Shown here: one piece after another, positions 14,396 through 22,463 of the stretch
How the letters are laid out: each line of letters begins with the position of its first letter
Position numbering within the stretch: position 1 is the stretch's first letter
Assembly: GCA_963693635.1 (NCBI GenBank)
Contig: CAVOBC010000019.1
Coordinates: 1-25,270 of the forward strand
From: CAVOBC01 sp963693635
Lineage (GTDB): Bacteria; Pseudomonadota; Gammaproteobacteria; Pseudomonadales; Azotimanducaceae
Length of the DNA: 25,270 nucleotides
Direction: 5' to 3'
Translations under genes and position numbers: made by a program
The notes under the pieces: model-generated
Told to the model about the DNA's origin: nothing
The model's input: only the letters and a program-made list of their open reading frames with translations
Database searches by the model: none

Positions 14396-15213
14396 TCGCG
14401 ACGTGGCCAACCTGGCCGTTCGACCTCAGCCGAGAGCCCGAAGTCGTCGGCGTGCTCAAGAGTGAAACCAACGCCGTTTACAAGCTGACAAGCGACGCCG
14501 GGCCTCTCGTACTCCGCGTGAACAACCCTCGGTCCACCCAGCTTGGCATCGATCGCGAATGCGAGAGCACCGTGTTGGTAGCCATCGCAGACGCCACATT
14601 CGCTATTCCTGTCATCTTTAATCGACCGGACGATGGCTACCAGGTGAGCACCTTCGCTGGCGGCGCACATCCCGATTCGCCGCACGCAGATCAGATTCGC
14701 GCGATGGGCACGGCGCTGGCGGAATTGCACGGACGCCGTGCGCCGGTCACAATCGTCGAGCCGAGCCGCCAGATCGAACACTATTGGCACCGATTACCGT
14801 TGCCGCTAACAAAGCGGCTTGCCCACATCCGCGCCGGTGCGCAAGCCCTGCACTGGACCCCGCTGACAACATCGCTCTGTCACTTCGACCTGCTGCCGCC
14901 AAACCTGCTGTTGCAGCCAGACGCGTACGGCGGATGGCGGCTCGTAATTCTCGATTGGGAGTTCGCAGCGCTGGGCGACCCGCTATTCGATCTCGCCACC
15001 CTGGTCGACGGACTGAATCTTGGGCGCGATGATGTTGAGGTGCTGCTAGGGGCGTACGCTAACGCCGAAGCCGGACACGACGCGATCGCCAAAGCGAGGG
15101 TGACCAGCCGATTTCTCGCGCTGCTTTGGCGACTAACGCGAGATACTGACTACAACCCAACCAATAGCGTCGAGGCACTCGAAAGACTGCTCAGTCAACT
15201 CAAATCGGACTGA
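14368..15213 (+). CDS. thiK: Thiamine kinase-like phosphotransferase
   Basis: The 281-residue product is a choline kinase/APH-fold enzyme similar in layout to thiamine kinase ThiK (YcfN). The N-lobe has GVLKSETNAVYKLTSDAGPL. The catalytic loop CHFDLLPPNLLL carries His172, Asp174 and Asn179, and the metal-binding ILDWEFAALGDPLFDLATL carries Asp196. All key residues are intact. It would convert imported thiamine to thiamine monophosphate and so trap it in the cell; a ThiL would then be needed to form TPP. The start at ATG 14368 lies inside the pnuT gene (28-nt overlap); an in-frame extension further upstream is only the shadow of pnuT. The substrate is inferred from the operon. Confidence 0.87.
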   Translation: MAQRTANQLIATWPTWPFDLSREPEVVGVLKSETNAVYKLTSDAGPLVLRVNNPRSTQLGIDRECESTVLVAIADATFAIPVIFNRPDDGYQVSTFAGGAHPDSPHADQIRAMGTALAELHGRRAPVTIVEPSRQIEHYWHRLPLPLTKRLAHIRAGAQALHWTPLTTSLCHFDLLPPNLLLQPDAYGGWRLVILDWEFAALGDPLFDLATLVDGLNLGRDDVEVLLGAYANAEAGHDAIAKARVTSRFLALLWRLTRDTDYNPTNSVEALERLLSQLKSD

Positions 15214-15295
15214 AGTGGGTCCAGTCAACAGATGCTCTCCGCTGGTCGCATCTTGCAGAAAAAACGCTGGCAGAAAAGAGCCCTGCGGAAAACGG

Positions 15296-16954
15296 CTAGT
15301 TGACCGTGTTTTTCTCGGCAAACCGGTTCGGTGCACGTGAATCCTCATTGCGCGTCTTCACATCGATCATCACCGACTTGCCTTCCTGATTGCTCTGCGC
15401 CGCCTGCTTGATCGCCGCCGGCAGTTCCGACGCCTTCGTCACGCGGATGCCCTCGGCACCGAGGCCCATCGCGATCTGCGCGTAGTCGCCCGACATATGC
15501 GTCACGCCAAACTGCTCGCGGGCAGTCGGCGTGCCACCCGGATACGTCGCCATGATGCCGTTGTTCAACAACACCACCGTGATCGGCAACCCCGCCCGTA
15601 CTGACGTTTCGATATCAAGCCCGGACATACCGAACGCCGCGTCGCCCATGAACGCCACACACATCCGTTCCGGCATCGCCATCTTCGCGCCAATCATCAG
15701 AGGGATCGACGCGCCAAGGTGCGTCGTCTTGCCCCAACCGACATAGCTGTGCGGCGTCGTCGCCGTGTAAAACGGCGCCATCTGATCGCGCGGTGCGCCG
15801 GCGTCGTGGGTCACGACACTGTTTTCCTTGTCGAGGTTCTGGTTCAATTCCCAGATCACCCGGTACGGACTGATCGGGGTCGAATCATTGGTCAGATACG
15901 GCATCCACGATTCCCACCACGCATCCTTCGCTGCCTTCACCCGGGCAAGTGCCCCGCTCTTGCGGCCGCCCTCACCAACCAGACCCTTCACGGCGTCAAT
16001 GATCAGTTGCAGCGTCAGTTTGGCATCCCCCACAAGGCCAATGTCGCAGATCGTGTCCTTGTTCATCTCATTGACGTCATTGACCGCATGGATCAGAAAC
16101 TTCTCCTGCGGGAAGCGCTGACCGTACGGCGTGGCTGTCAGCGACGTGCCAACCGCAAACATCAGGTCCGATTCATCTAACCACTGCCGGGCCGGGCCGG
16201 TGGCCGAGAGGCCGCCCGACCCAATCGCGAGCGGATGCCGCTCATCGATCGCCGACTTGCCCGGCAGCGAGGTATAAACAGGTACCTCAAGCAATTCCGC
16301 CAGTTCCCGCAGTTCTTCCGTCGCTTGCGCCGACATGACGCCGCCACCGGCCCAGATCATCGGGTCCTTCGCGTCCACCAGCGCTTTCGCCGCATCCGCC
16401 ACATCGCCCGCTGACGGCACACCGACCACCTGACGCGGCGACTGGTAGTTGAGCGCATTGTCCGGTATCTCCTGGCCGACAATCTCCGGCGGCAGTTCCA
16501 CCACCACCGGCCCCGGCGCCGATGAGCGCAACTGATGCATCGCGCGGCGCATGACGTTGCCCGTCTCCTTTGGCCCCGTGATGAACTCGGCATGACGGCT
16601 GACGTTGGCCCACGTGTTCACGGCGGAGAAATTCGGCCGGATGAACAACTGATTCAGCGGATTGCCGCCCGGCAACACCAGCAGCGGTACGTTGTCGGCA
16701 TTGGCTTGCGCCAGGCCGCCCATGGCGTTCTCGGCGCCGGCTTGTGACTGCATCGCCACCACGCCAATGTTCTTGCGATCACTCACCCGCGCATAGCCAT
16801 CTGCCGCCATCACCGCGCCGCGTTCGTGGCGAAACGCCACCGGCCGGATACCAAGCTTCGCGACCGCTTCGATCATCGGGTTGCTGGGAAAGCACGACAG
16901 CCATGTCACGCCCTCGTCTTTCAGTATCTTCGCGATGTACTCGTCGCCTCTCAT
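15296..16954 (-). CDS. Thiamine-diphosphate-dependent enzyme (acetolactate synthase/decarboxylase superfamily)
   Basis: The complete 552-residue protein has the three domains of this superfamily. The PYR domain (1-170) contains FRHERGAVMAADGYAR with catalytic Glu44. The central domain (about 190-330) contains PMIWAGGGVMSAQA. The PP domain has the TPP-Mg motif GDAAFGMSGLDIETSVRAGL ending in NNG (437-466). The GDG signature is GDA here, which is seen in some members. Family reactions include decarboxylation or carboligation of 2-oxo acids and oxalyl-CoA; the substrate is not evident. GGGGCAGG precedes the ATG at 16954. The gene is convergent with the thiamine operon, 82 nt apart, linking TPP supply and use. 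The first 182 bases are repeated at the left edge of the window. Confidence 0.92.
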   Translation of the reverse strand: MRGDEYIAKILKDEGVTWLSCFPSNPMIEAVAKLGIRPVAFRHERGAVMAADGYARVSDRKNIGVVAMQSQAGAENAMGGLAQANADNVPLLVLPGGNPLNQLFIRPNFSAVNTWANVSRHAEFITGPKETGNVMRRAMHQLRSSAPGPVVVELPPEIVGQEIPDNALNYQSPRQVVGVPSAGDVADAAKALVDAKDPMIWAGGGVMSAQATEELRELAELLEVPVYTSLPGKSAIDERHPLAIGSGGLSATGPARQWLDESDLMFAVGTSLTATPYGQRFPQEKFLIHAVNDVNEMNKDTICDIGLVGDAKLTLQLIIDAVKGLVGEGGRKSGALARVKAAKDAWWESWMPYLTNDSTPISPYRVIWELNQNLDKENSVVTHDAGAPRDQMAPFYTATTPHSYVGWGKTTHLGASIPLMIGAKMAMPERMCVAFMGDAAFGMSGLDIETSVRAGLPITVVLLNNGIMATYPGGTPTAREQFGVTHMSGDYAQIAMGLGAEGIRVTKASELPAAIKQAAQSNQEGKSVMIDVKTRNEDSRAPNRFAEKNTVN

Positions 16955-16963
16955 GCGCCTGCC
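16782..16963. repeat. Direct repeat, copy 2 (5' end of TPP enzyme gene)
   Basis: This is the counterpart of positions 1-182 with one silent mismatch. Upstream of the repeat the two loci diverge quickly but still share GAGCATACTAYAGG (227-240 and 17017-17030) preceded by ATCTGCA. They are therefore true paralogous 5' regions rather than a breakpoint with unrelated DNA. Confidence 0.9.
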
Positions 16964-17355
16964 CCGTGTCTTGTGGTTTGTCGGATAGTGTCCTGACGTC
17001 TCGAAATCTGCAGCCGGAGCATACTATAGGTGGTTCATTCAGCCTCGGGGCCGATCAGGTTGCGATGGATCACTCGGCCCATGACCAACATCGCCCCAGC
17101 CACGGTCTCCCGCGCGTTCGGGTTGCAGACACCTGACAGGTTCCTGAAACGTGCTGTCCTGCATTGTTCGGGGTCGCAGGTCGCAACCCGCTAACGAGGC
17201 CACGCGTCCGTCGGTGCTCTTTACACTTCTCCCAAACGTCCTGGACCATCCATCCGCCAGAACGACCATAAGGGCATGTTTTTACGCGCCTTCCAGAAGT
17301 ACGGCATGAATATTGCTCAGCGTCTACTGAATCCCAATAACGCAGTGAATCCCGC
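16955..17355. other. Divergent intergenic region
   Basis: About 400 bp lie between the TPP enzyme gene (minus) and the broken PEP-CTERM-type gene (plus). It includes the motif GAGCATACTATAGG (17017-17030), shared with the region upstream of the left-edge copy. On the minus strand its complement contains TATAGT, a possible -10 element, but no convincing -35 was found. A 30-40 codon minus-strand frame ending near 17039 looks protein-like but has no supported start. No RNA gene was seen. Confidence 0.4.
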
Positions 17356-18029
17356 ATGAAACTTGTACAGATCAGCAAAGTTCTCCTGGTGTCGATGCTC
17401 ACCCTCGCCGCCGGCAGCCTCCAGGCTGCGATCATCTATAGTGTCTCAGACGGCACGACAACAACTATCGTCAACCCGCTCTCGACAGCAAGCAGCGCCG
17501 CCACTTACTACGACTACTCTTTCGACGGACAGGCATCCGCTGATCCCGCGTTCGGCACCGAGGAAGACAAGGTTTCTTTTGGTTACATGAGGACAGCGGC
17601 ACCGGCATTCTCAGCCTGGGCATGATCTTCGACAAGCGCTGCCTAGCAGGCGGTGGATGTACCAACGGCGGTACCATGGACATGACTTCCAGCGGCATGC
17701 CGCTCGGCACGACGGTGTCGGTGAATGATGAAGAGTCACCAAGCGCAACCTTTGTGAACGGTACCAACACCTGGGAGTGGAACAAGGCCAACACGGATGG
17801 CGGCATGGTGTCCGGTCTTGAAAGCTCGACCTGATCAATTGATCTCACGATCAACAGCTCCACGCACCTTGAGAACGGCTTCGGATTCGTGAGCACATCC
17901 GGCAAGTTCGGCCTGACCGGCCTTGGTGCTGGCGAAACCCTGACTATCACCGCGTCTGTGCCAGCACCGGCGACTGGCCTGCGGCTCATCCTTGGACTGG
18001 CTGGTCTGGCAGCGCGCAAGCATGCCTGA
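17356..18029 (+). pseudogene. Broken PEP-CTERM-type secreted protein gene
   Basis: The reading starts as MKLVQISKVLLVSMLTLAAG, a clear signal peptide ending near LQA-A. It is followed by a Ser/Thr/Ala-rich beta-type sequence until TGA at 17623. A frame change between about 17575 and 17605 is needed to continue as DSGTGILSLGMIFDKRCLAG. That second frame runs to an in-frame TGA at 17832-17834, after which it stays open as LTINSSTHLENGFGFVSTSG and ends at 18027-18029. The last residues, VPAPATGLRLILGLAGLAAR followed by KHA, form a PEP-CTERM sorting signal: VPAP motif, transmembrane helix and basic end. Intact relatives are exported and anchored or cleaved by exosortase. Two lesions in one short gene suggest decay, though sequencing error is possible for either. 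A strong hairpin follows at 18053. Confidence 0.75.
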
Positions 18030-18052
18030 TCTCTCAGACCTCCCGGCACTCC

Positions 18053-18087
18053 CTCACCCTGCCAGCATCCCCTGCTGGCAAGGTGAG
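18053..18087 (+). terminator. Strong hairpin after the PEP-CTERM-type pseudogene
   Basis: CTCACC-c-TGCCAGCA (18053-18067) pairs with TGCTGGCA-a-GGTGAG (18073-18087): 14 pairs with one internal mismatch and a 5-nt loop TCCCC. It starts 24 nt after the end of the pseudogene. There is no U-tract, so it is terminator-like rather than a textbook intrinsic terminator. Confidence 0.55.
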
Positions 18088-18242
18088 TGGCGTCCGGGAC
18101 GTCTCCTTAGAATCACGGTCATCCGCTCGATAGCTAATCCTCACTGTCCAGCCTGCATTTCGGACACCACGCAACCCCGTTCGCGTCTCTTGTCAGCGAC
18201 CTCAGCCCATGACGAGCCCTGCCGCCCGACAGGTGGTACCGG

Positions 18243-19958
18243 CTAGCTCGCAACCCCATGCCGAATGATGCGTCCGGGCCTCGCTCCGGTATGCACATCA
18301 TTCTCAAGAATGATCTCTCCGTTGCAGATGGTTGCGCGAAAGCCGCAACCCGGCTGCGTGTAGCGTCCTGCACCGTTCGGAAAATCATGCACGTACTGCG
18401 GCTGCAACTGCCCGACCCGCGCATAGTCGATCACGTTGACATCGGCGCATCTGCCAACTTCCAGCGTTCCCCGGTCCTTGATGCCGATGACCCGCGCTGG
18501 TTCTGAGGTCATGCGCCGAATCCCCTCGGCCAGCGAGTAGACGCCCGCATCCCGGGTCCAGTAACCCAGCACGTGGGTCGCCCACGACGCATCCATTACC
18601 TGCCCGACATGCGCGCCAGCATCACCTAACCCCGGCAAGCAATACTCGCTCTTCATCCAGTCAGTTAGCGCTGTCAGATTGCCATTAAAGACCCGCAACA
18701 CAAAGATAGCTTTGCCGCGAGTCTGCCTGGAAATGCGCAGGAACGTCTCGACCGGATGCTCACCCGCCGCTTCTGCCATCGCATGCAAGCTGCCCTCCGG
18801 GCCCGCCGCCCAGTCAGGCTCATCGCCATCACCCAGCCAAAACATGCCCTTGGGGCGACTCATCGCGCCACGCTCGGGTGACTTCGAATCGACCGCCTCG
18901 ATGCCTTCATCTCGCAGCCGCGCAAACGTGGCCGGGTCATCAAGGGCGGCGACCCGATCGTCAAACGACAATTTGGCAAACGACTTCCACGCGGCAGTTC
19001 GTATCGGCAACTCGTTACACAGGCCGCAGATATACCCTGAACCTCGCGGAATGCAGCCCCCTGTCACGTCATGACCGTCAGCCGCCATTGCCGCAAAACG
19101 TTCGTGCATCAACTTGCCGTCGTCTTCACCCGGACGCCTTGGCCAGCCAAAGGCAACTGATGTATTGGTCATTAGACGGTTGCCACCCACGGAGCCGATT
19201 TTGCGGAGCAGATCGCAGACTTTGTCAGCGTCGCCCTCAATACCCAGCACGGTCTGCATCAGACCGCCGCCGTTATCCCGGACCACCTCAGCCATGCGAC
19301 ACAGTTCTTCTTCCGATGAAAACGTCCCGGGAACCGGTCGACCATCGGGTATGCGATGCCCGTCCACGCGCGAGGTAGAAAACCCAACCGCCCCTGCCTT
19401 CATGGCCTTGTCAACCAACTCCGCCATCTGTTCAATTTCTTCCACCGTCGCCATTTCCTCGACCGCGCGCTGACCCATGACGTAGTAACGCACCGCGCAA
19501 TGGCCGACGAGACCCGTGACATTGATCGCGGGTCTGCTGGCCGCCAGTACGTCCAAATAGTCGCCGTACTGGTCCCACTCCCACGAGAGACCCGACATGA
19601 TCGCGTGCGACGGAATGTCCTCTACGGTCTCCATCATCCCGGCAAGCAACTCCCGATGCTCGGGCCTGCACGGTGCGAACGTGACACCACAGTTGCCCAG
19701 CAGAACCGTTGTCACGCCATGTTGGCTGGACGGCGTGACCATGGGATCCCAGGCGATTTGTGCATCGAGATGCGTGTGCGCATCGACGAAGCCTGGCGTC
19801 ACGATGTGCCCGCTCGCGTCGATCTCATTCCCGCCGGTGCCTTCGACTTCACCGACCGACGTGATCGTGTTGCCATCGATTGCGACGTCGCCGACATAGG
19901 GGGCCGCGCCGGTCCCATCAACAATCTCGCCGCCGCGGATCACCAGATCATGTGTCAT
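18243..19958 (-). CDS. N-acyl-D-amino-acid deacylase-like amidohydrolase
   Basis: The 571-residue protein belongs to the amidohydrolase superfamily, D-aminoacylase branch. It has THDLVIRGGEIVDGTG (small beta domain), VDAHTHLDAQIAWDP with the metal-binding HxH at His61/His63, TTVLLGNCGVTFAPCRPEHR with Cys90, a late GLGDAGAHVGQVMDASWATH with the barrel Asp, and a C-terminal EVGRCADVNVIDYARVG. In classical D-aminoacylases two further histidines lie on middle barrel strands; here those strands read LMQTVLGIEG and LMTNTSVAFGW, without the expected His, so the metal site and activity may differ. The start at 19958 has GGAGGAG 7 nt upstream. It is related to the plus-strand gene at 22464. It lies 197 nt downstream of the dioxygenase gene on the same strand and may be co-transcribed. 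Confidence 0.85.
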   Translation of the reverse strand: MTHDLVIRGGEIVDGTGAAPYVGDVAIDGNTITSVGEVEGTGGNEIDASGHIVTPGFVDAHTHLDAQIAWDPMVTPSSQHGVTTVLLGNCGVTFAPCRPEHRELLAGMMETVEDIPSHAIMSGLSWEWDQYGDYLDVLAASRPAINVTGLVGHCAVRYYVMGQRAVEEMATVEEIEQMAELVDKAMKAGAVGFSTSRVDGHRIPDGRPVPGTFSSEEELCRMAEVVRDNGGGLMQTVLGIEGDADKVCDLLRKIGSVGGNRLMTNTSVAFGWPRRPGEDDGKLMHERFAAMAADGHDVTGGCIPRGSGYICGLCNELPIRTAAWKSFAKLSFDDRVAALDDPATFARLRDEGIEAVDSKSPERGAMSRPKGMFWLGDGDEPDWAAGPEGSLHAMAEAAGEHPVETFLRISRQTRGKAIFVLRVFNGNLTALTDWMKSEYCLPGLGDAGAHVGQVMDASWATHVLGYWTRDAGVYSLAEGIRRMTSEPARVIGIKDRGTLEVGRCADVNVIDYARVGQLQPQYVHDFPNGAGRYTQPGCGFRATICNGEIILENDVHTGARPGRIIRHGVAS

Positions 19959-20155
19959 CGCCAACTCCTCCAATCTTCTGTTTTACCGTGTTCTTTGCTG
20001 CCAATCAGGCAACAGTCATTACTCTCGGCGCTACCTGAAACTCAAGTGACTGGCGTCAAGCCGTGCTGATCATCAAATGCCAGTTCGATATTGCTCGGGC
20101 TGCTATCAGCAATCTCCGCATGACGCATGTGTGGCGCCTTAAGTGGCAAGAACCC

Positions 20156-20941
20156 TCACATCGGCCGCTCTCCCTGGACCTGCAGGCGGTGGATGACACG
20201 CGGCTCATCCCCATGGTCGTGGACCGCAAAGTGTAAAACCGCGCGGTTGTCCCACAAGGCAAGATCCCCGGGTTGCCACTGGTGACGCGCCTGAAACTCA
20301 GGCCGAATCGAATGCGCAAACAGATACTCCAGCAAGGACGCGCTCTCTTCGCGGCTCCACCCTGCAAACCGGCGGGTGAACGCCCGACACACATAGAGCG
20401 CTTTTCTGCCCGTCTGATCATGCGTGCGTGCGACCGGATGCTCTGCCTTCGGCGCGCTGCCCGCCTCTTCACCATAAACCGCGGCCAGGCCCTCGGCCGA
20501 GTGGACCGCAAACAGACGATCCACGGTTTCCCGCAAACCAGCAGACAGCCCTTCATATGCCAGCTCCTGATTGGAAAACGCGGTGTCTCCACCGATCGAC
20601 GGCGTCTCGAGCGCATACAGCATTGTCAGCTTTGGCGGCTCCGGGTTGTAGGTCATGTCCGAGTGCCAGTGCTGGTTGATGTCCCGCCGCTTCCCTGGAT
20701 TTTTTAACTCAATGATATCGGGATGATCCGACATGCCCGCGTACGGATGGCGGACGAGATCGCCCCAGCGCCGCGCGAATACCATGTGCTCCTCCGGCGT
20801 TAGCGTCTGACCACGAAGCACCAGCACATGGTGCTCGCAGAAGAGCGCATCCAGTTCCTTCCACATGGATTCATCCACGGACCGGACGTCCAGGTCCTCT
20901 ATCACCACGCCGAGCGGTACCCCGAGTTTCGATACCTGCAT
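20156..20941 (-). CDS. TauD/TfdA-family 2-oxoglutarate-dependent dioxygenase
   Basis: This 261-residue protein is a non-heme Fe(II)/2-oxoglutarate dioxygenase. It has VLVLRGQTLTPEEHMVFARRWG near the N-terminus. The iron-binding HxD is in INQHWHSDMTY (His93, Asp95), with the distal His at 251 in RVIHRLQVQGERP. Between them GDTAFSNQELAYE and the late QPGDLALWDNRAVLHFA are typical of the family. Members hydroxylate taurine, alkyl sulfates, 2,4-D or other carboxylates, releasing succinate and CO2. The start at 20941 gives the usual N-terminus MQVSKLGVPLG; an upstream in-frame ATG at 20989 adds 16 atypical residues. A G-rich stretch precedes the chosen ATG. The frame stays open for 37 further codons after the TGA at 20156-20158. 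Confidence 0.88.
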   Translation of the reverse strand: MQVSKLGVPLGVVIEDLDVRSVDESMWKELDALFCEHHVLVLRGQTLTPEEHMVFARRWGDLVRHPYAGMSDHPDIIELKNPGKRRDINQHWHSDMTYNPEPPKLTMLYALETPSIGGDTAFSNQELAYEGLSAGLRETVDRLFAVHSAEGLAAVYGEEAGSAPKAEHPVARTHDQTGRKALYVCRAFTRRFAGWSREESASLLEYLFAHSIRPEFQARHQWQPGDLALWDNRAVLHFAVHDHGDEPRVIHRLQVQGERPM

Positions 20942-21233
20942 TCCACCCCCCCATCCAATGTTCTTTGGCCACACTGATGCGTGCAGCAACCGTCAATGCG
21001 CCTCTCGCAGCCGCCCGTCCCAGCCGGTACAGTATCGCGAAACGCAACGCGCGCGTCTGCTGAGCTCGCCAAACATCGATTGACGGCGAGCCCCCAACCG
21101 AAAGACGACGACAATAGAAAGACGCCCAGGCACCGATATTATTCAAGGCGCGCGAGGCTAACGTGAAATCCATGGTTCCGACTCGCAGGCCGTTTTTTTC
21201 AGATGCCTGCTCACGGGCCTTTTTCGCCAGCCG

Positions 21234-22160
21234 CTAGTTGCCGGACACCGAGTCGACCTTGCCGAAGAGCACTGCAAGCCGGTCGGTAATGTCGTCTGGC
21301 AAGGGTGGCGCAAGAATTGACGCCACATTTTCGTCGAGGTGTGACTTACTGCCGGTGCCAGTGAGGACGACATCGGCGCCATGTTCGTGTCGGCAGAACC
21401 GATACGCCGCCTGAACCAGTGAGCTAACGCCTGCCGCATCGCTGACAAAATCGAGGCCGTCAGACGGCATCGTGATCGTATGACGTACAGCGATCTCTTC
21501 GAGCAAAGCCGCGAGCGCTTCCGGCTGGCTGAGTGCGCGGCGCACAGCGAACATGATGAGCGTTGCCACGTCCTTCTCGCGCGTCAGGGGAAAGACGGTC
21601 GATCTCGCGGATGGATTGAGCAGATTGAAACCCACCATAACGACATCAAACAGATCATCCGGCAGCGCGCGCCGGAACATCTCGTGTGTCGTGTCGTTGC
21701 TAAATCGTTCCGTCACACCCAGAAAGCGAATCTTGCCGAGGGTTTTCTGCCGTTCGAGCGCTGGCACCAACGTATCTACCGCAACGTCATATTCATCCTC
21801 GCCGAGTCCATGCAGGTGAAAGACATCGATGTGATCCGTACCAAGCGCGACCAGACTCGCCTCCAGATTCGAGACCAACTCGTCCGGCGTGATCATGCCA
21901 TCTGCGCCCCGGAGCAGTGTCTTGGTCGACAAAACAACATCCTCTCGACGACCCTCGATGCCCTTGCCGACCGCGCCTTCGGTGCCATAGGCGCGGGCGG
22001 TATCGATGAAGTTGACACCGAGATCCAGCGCATGCCGCACGATCGATACGGCATCTGACTCGGTTGCTCCCCGCGCCATGCCGAGGCGGCTGTGCCCGCC
22101 GCACCCAAGACCCGCAACGCTGACTGCAAGTCCGGTTCGCCCCAGTCGAATCATGTCCAT
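21234..22160 (-). CDS. Aldo/keto reductase (complete catalytic tetrad)
   Basis: The 308-residue product is a canonical NADPH-dependent aldo/keto reductase. It starts IRLGRTGLAVSVAGLGCGG and has the tetrad Asp53 and Tyr58 in FIDTARAYG, Lys80 in LSTKTLL and His117 in IDVFHLHGLG. The middle strand KIRFLGVTERF and the C-terminal ADVVLTGTGSKSHLDENV (cofactor phosphate/adenosine loop) are also clear. The start at 22160 has AGGAGA 7 nt upstream; a much longer in-frame extension upstream is not credible. It contrasts with the tetrad-less relative at 2646. It is divergent from the amidohydrolase at 22464 and lies about 290 nt upstream of the dioxygenase on the same strand. The substrate is unknown. 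Confidence 0.92.
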   Translation of the reverse strand: MDMIRLGRTGLAVSVAGLGCGGHSRLGMARGATESDAVSIVRHALDLGVNFIDTARAYGTEGAVGKGIEGRREDVVLSTKTLLRGADGMITPDELVSNLEASLVALGTDHIDVFHLHGLGEDEYDVAVDTLVPALERQKTLGKIRFLGVTERFSNDTTHEMFRRALPDDLFDVVMVGFNLLNPSARSTVFPLTREKDVATLIMFAVRRALSQPEALAALLEEIAVRHTITMPSDGLDFVSDAAGVSSLVQAAYRFCRHEHGADVVLTGTGSKSHLDENVASILAPPLPDDITDRLAVLFGKVDSVSGN

Positions 22161-22463
22161 GTCTGTCTCCTTCCTGCCGGCTGAATCGCTTCTTTTTAAA
22201 CGTGAGGCAGCAACCAGCGCCACCACGATCGCACGCTCGCCACCAACCGCCGTTGCCATAAGTATGCAACAGTCCGTGCCCGTCGGGTCGCCGCGTGCGC
22301 CTCCTAACGTCAGCGGCGTTGAATTCGCTGCTAACGCTGCCGTCACCCTCGCGCACGCTGCGTTTGGCCGGTCGAGCGGACTAACGACCCGCGCGGAGCG
22401 AGGGTGGACACCAGCGACGCATTGGACTAGCGTCGATCCACCTTCCAGACACCCGGAATCCCC
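22161..22463. other. Divergent intergenic region, nothing recognised
   Basis: About 300 bp lie between the divergent aldo/keto reductase and amidohydrolase genes. It presumably holds both promoters, but no clear -35/-10 pair, repeat or RNA gene was identified. Long open frames crossing it are continuations of shadow frames and have no family similarity. Confidence 0.4.

Noticed and set aside
15214..15295. Possible terminator between the thiamine operon and the TPP enzyme gene
   Set aside because: Only AGATGC/GCATCT with a 13-nt loop and scattered A-runs were found; too weak to call.
17039..17150. Minus-strand protein-like end (reading ARETVAGAMLVMGRVIHRNL and stopping at 17039)
   Set aside because: No start codon with support, only about 40 codons, and no family recognised; possibly a remnant but not supportable.
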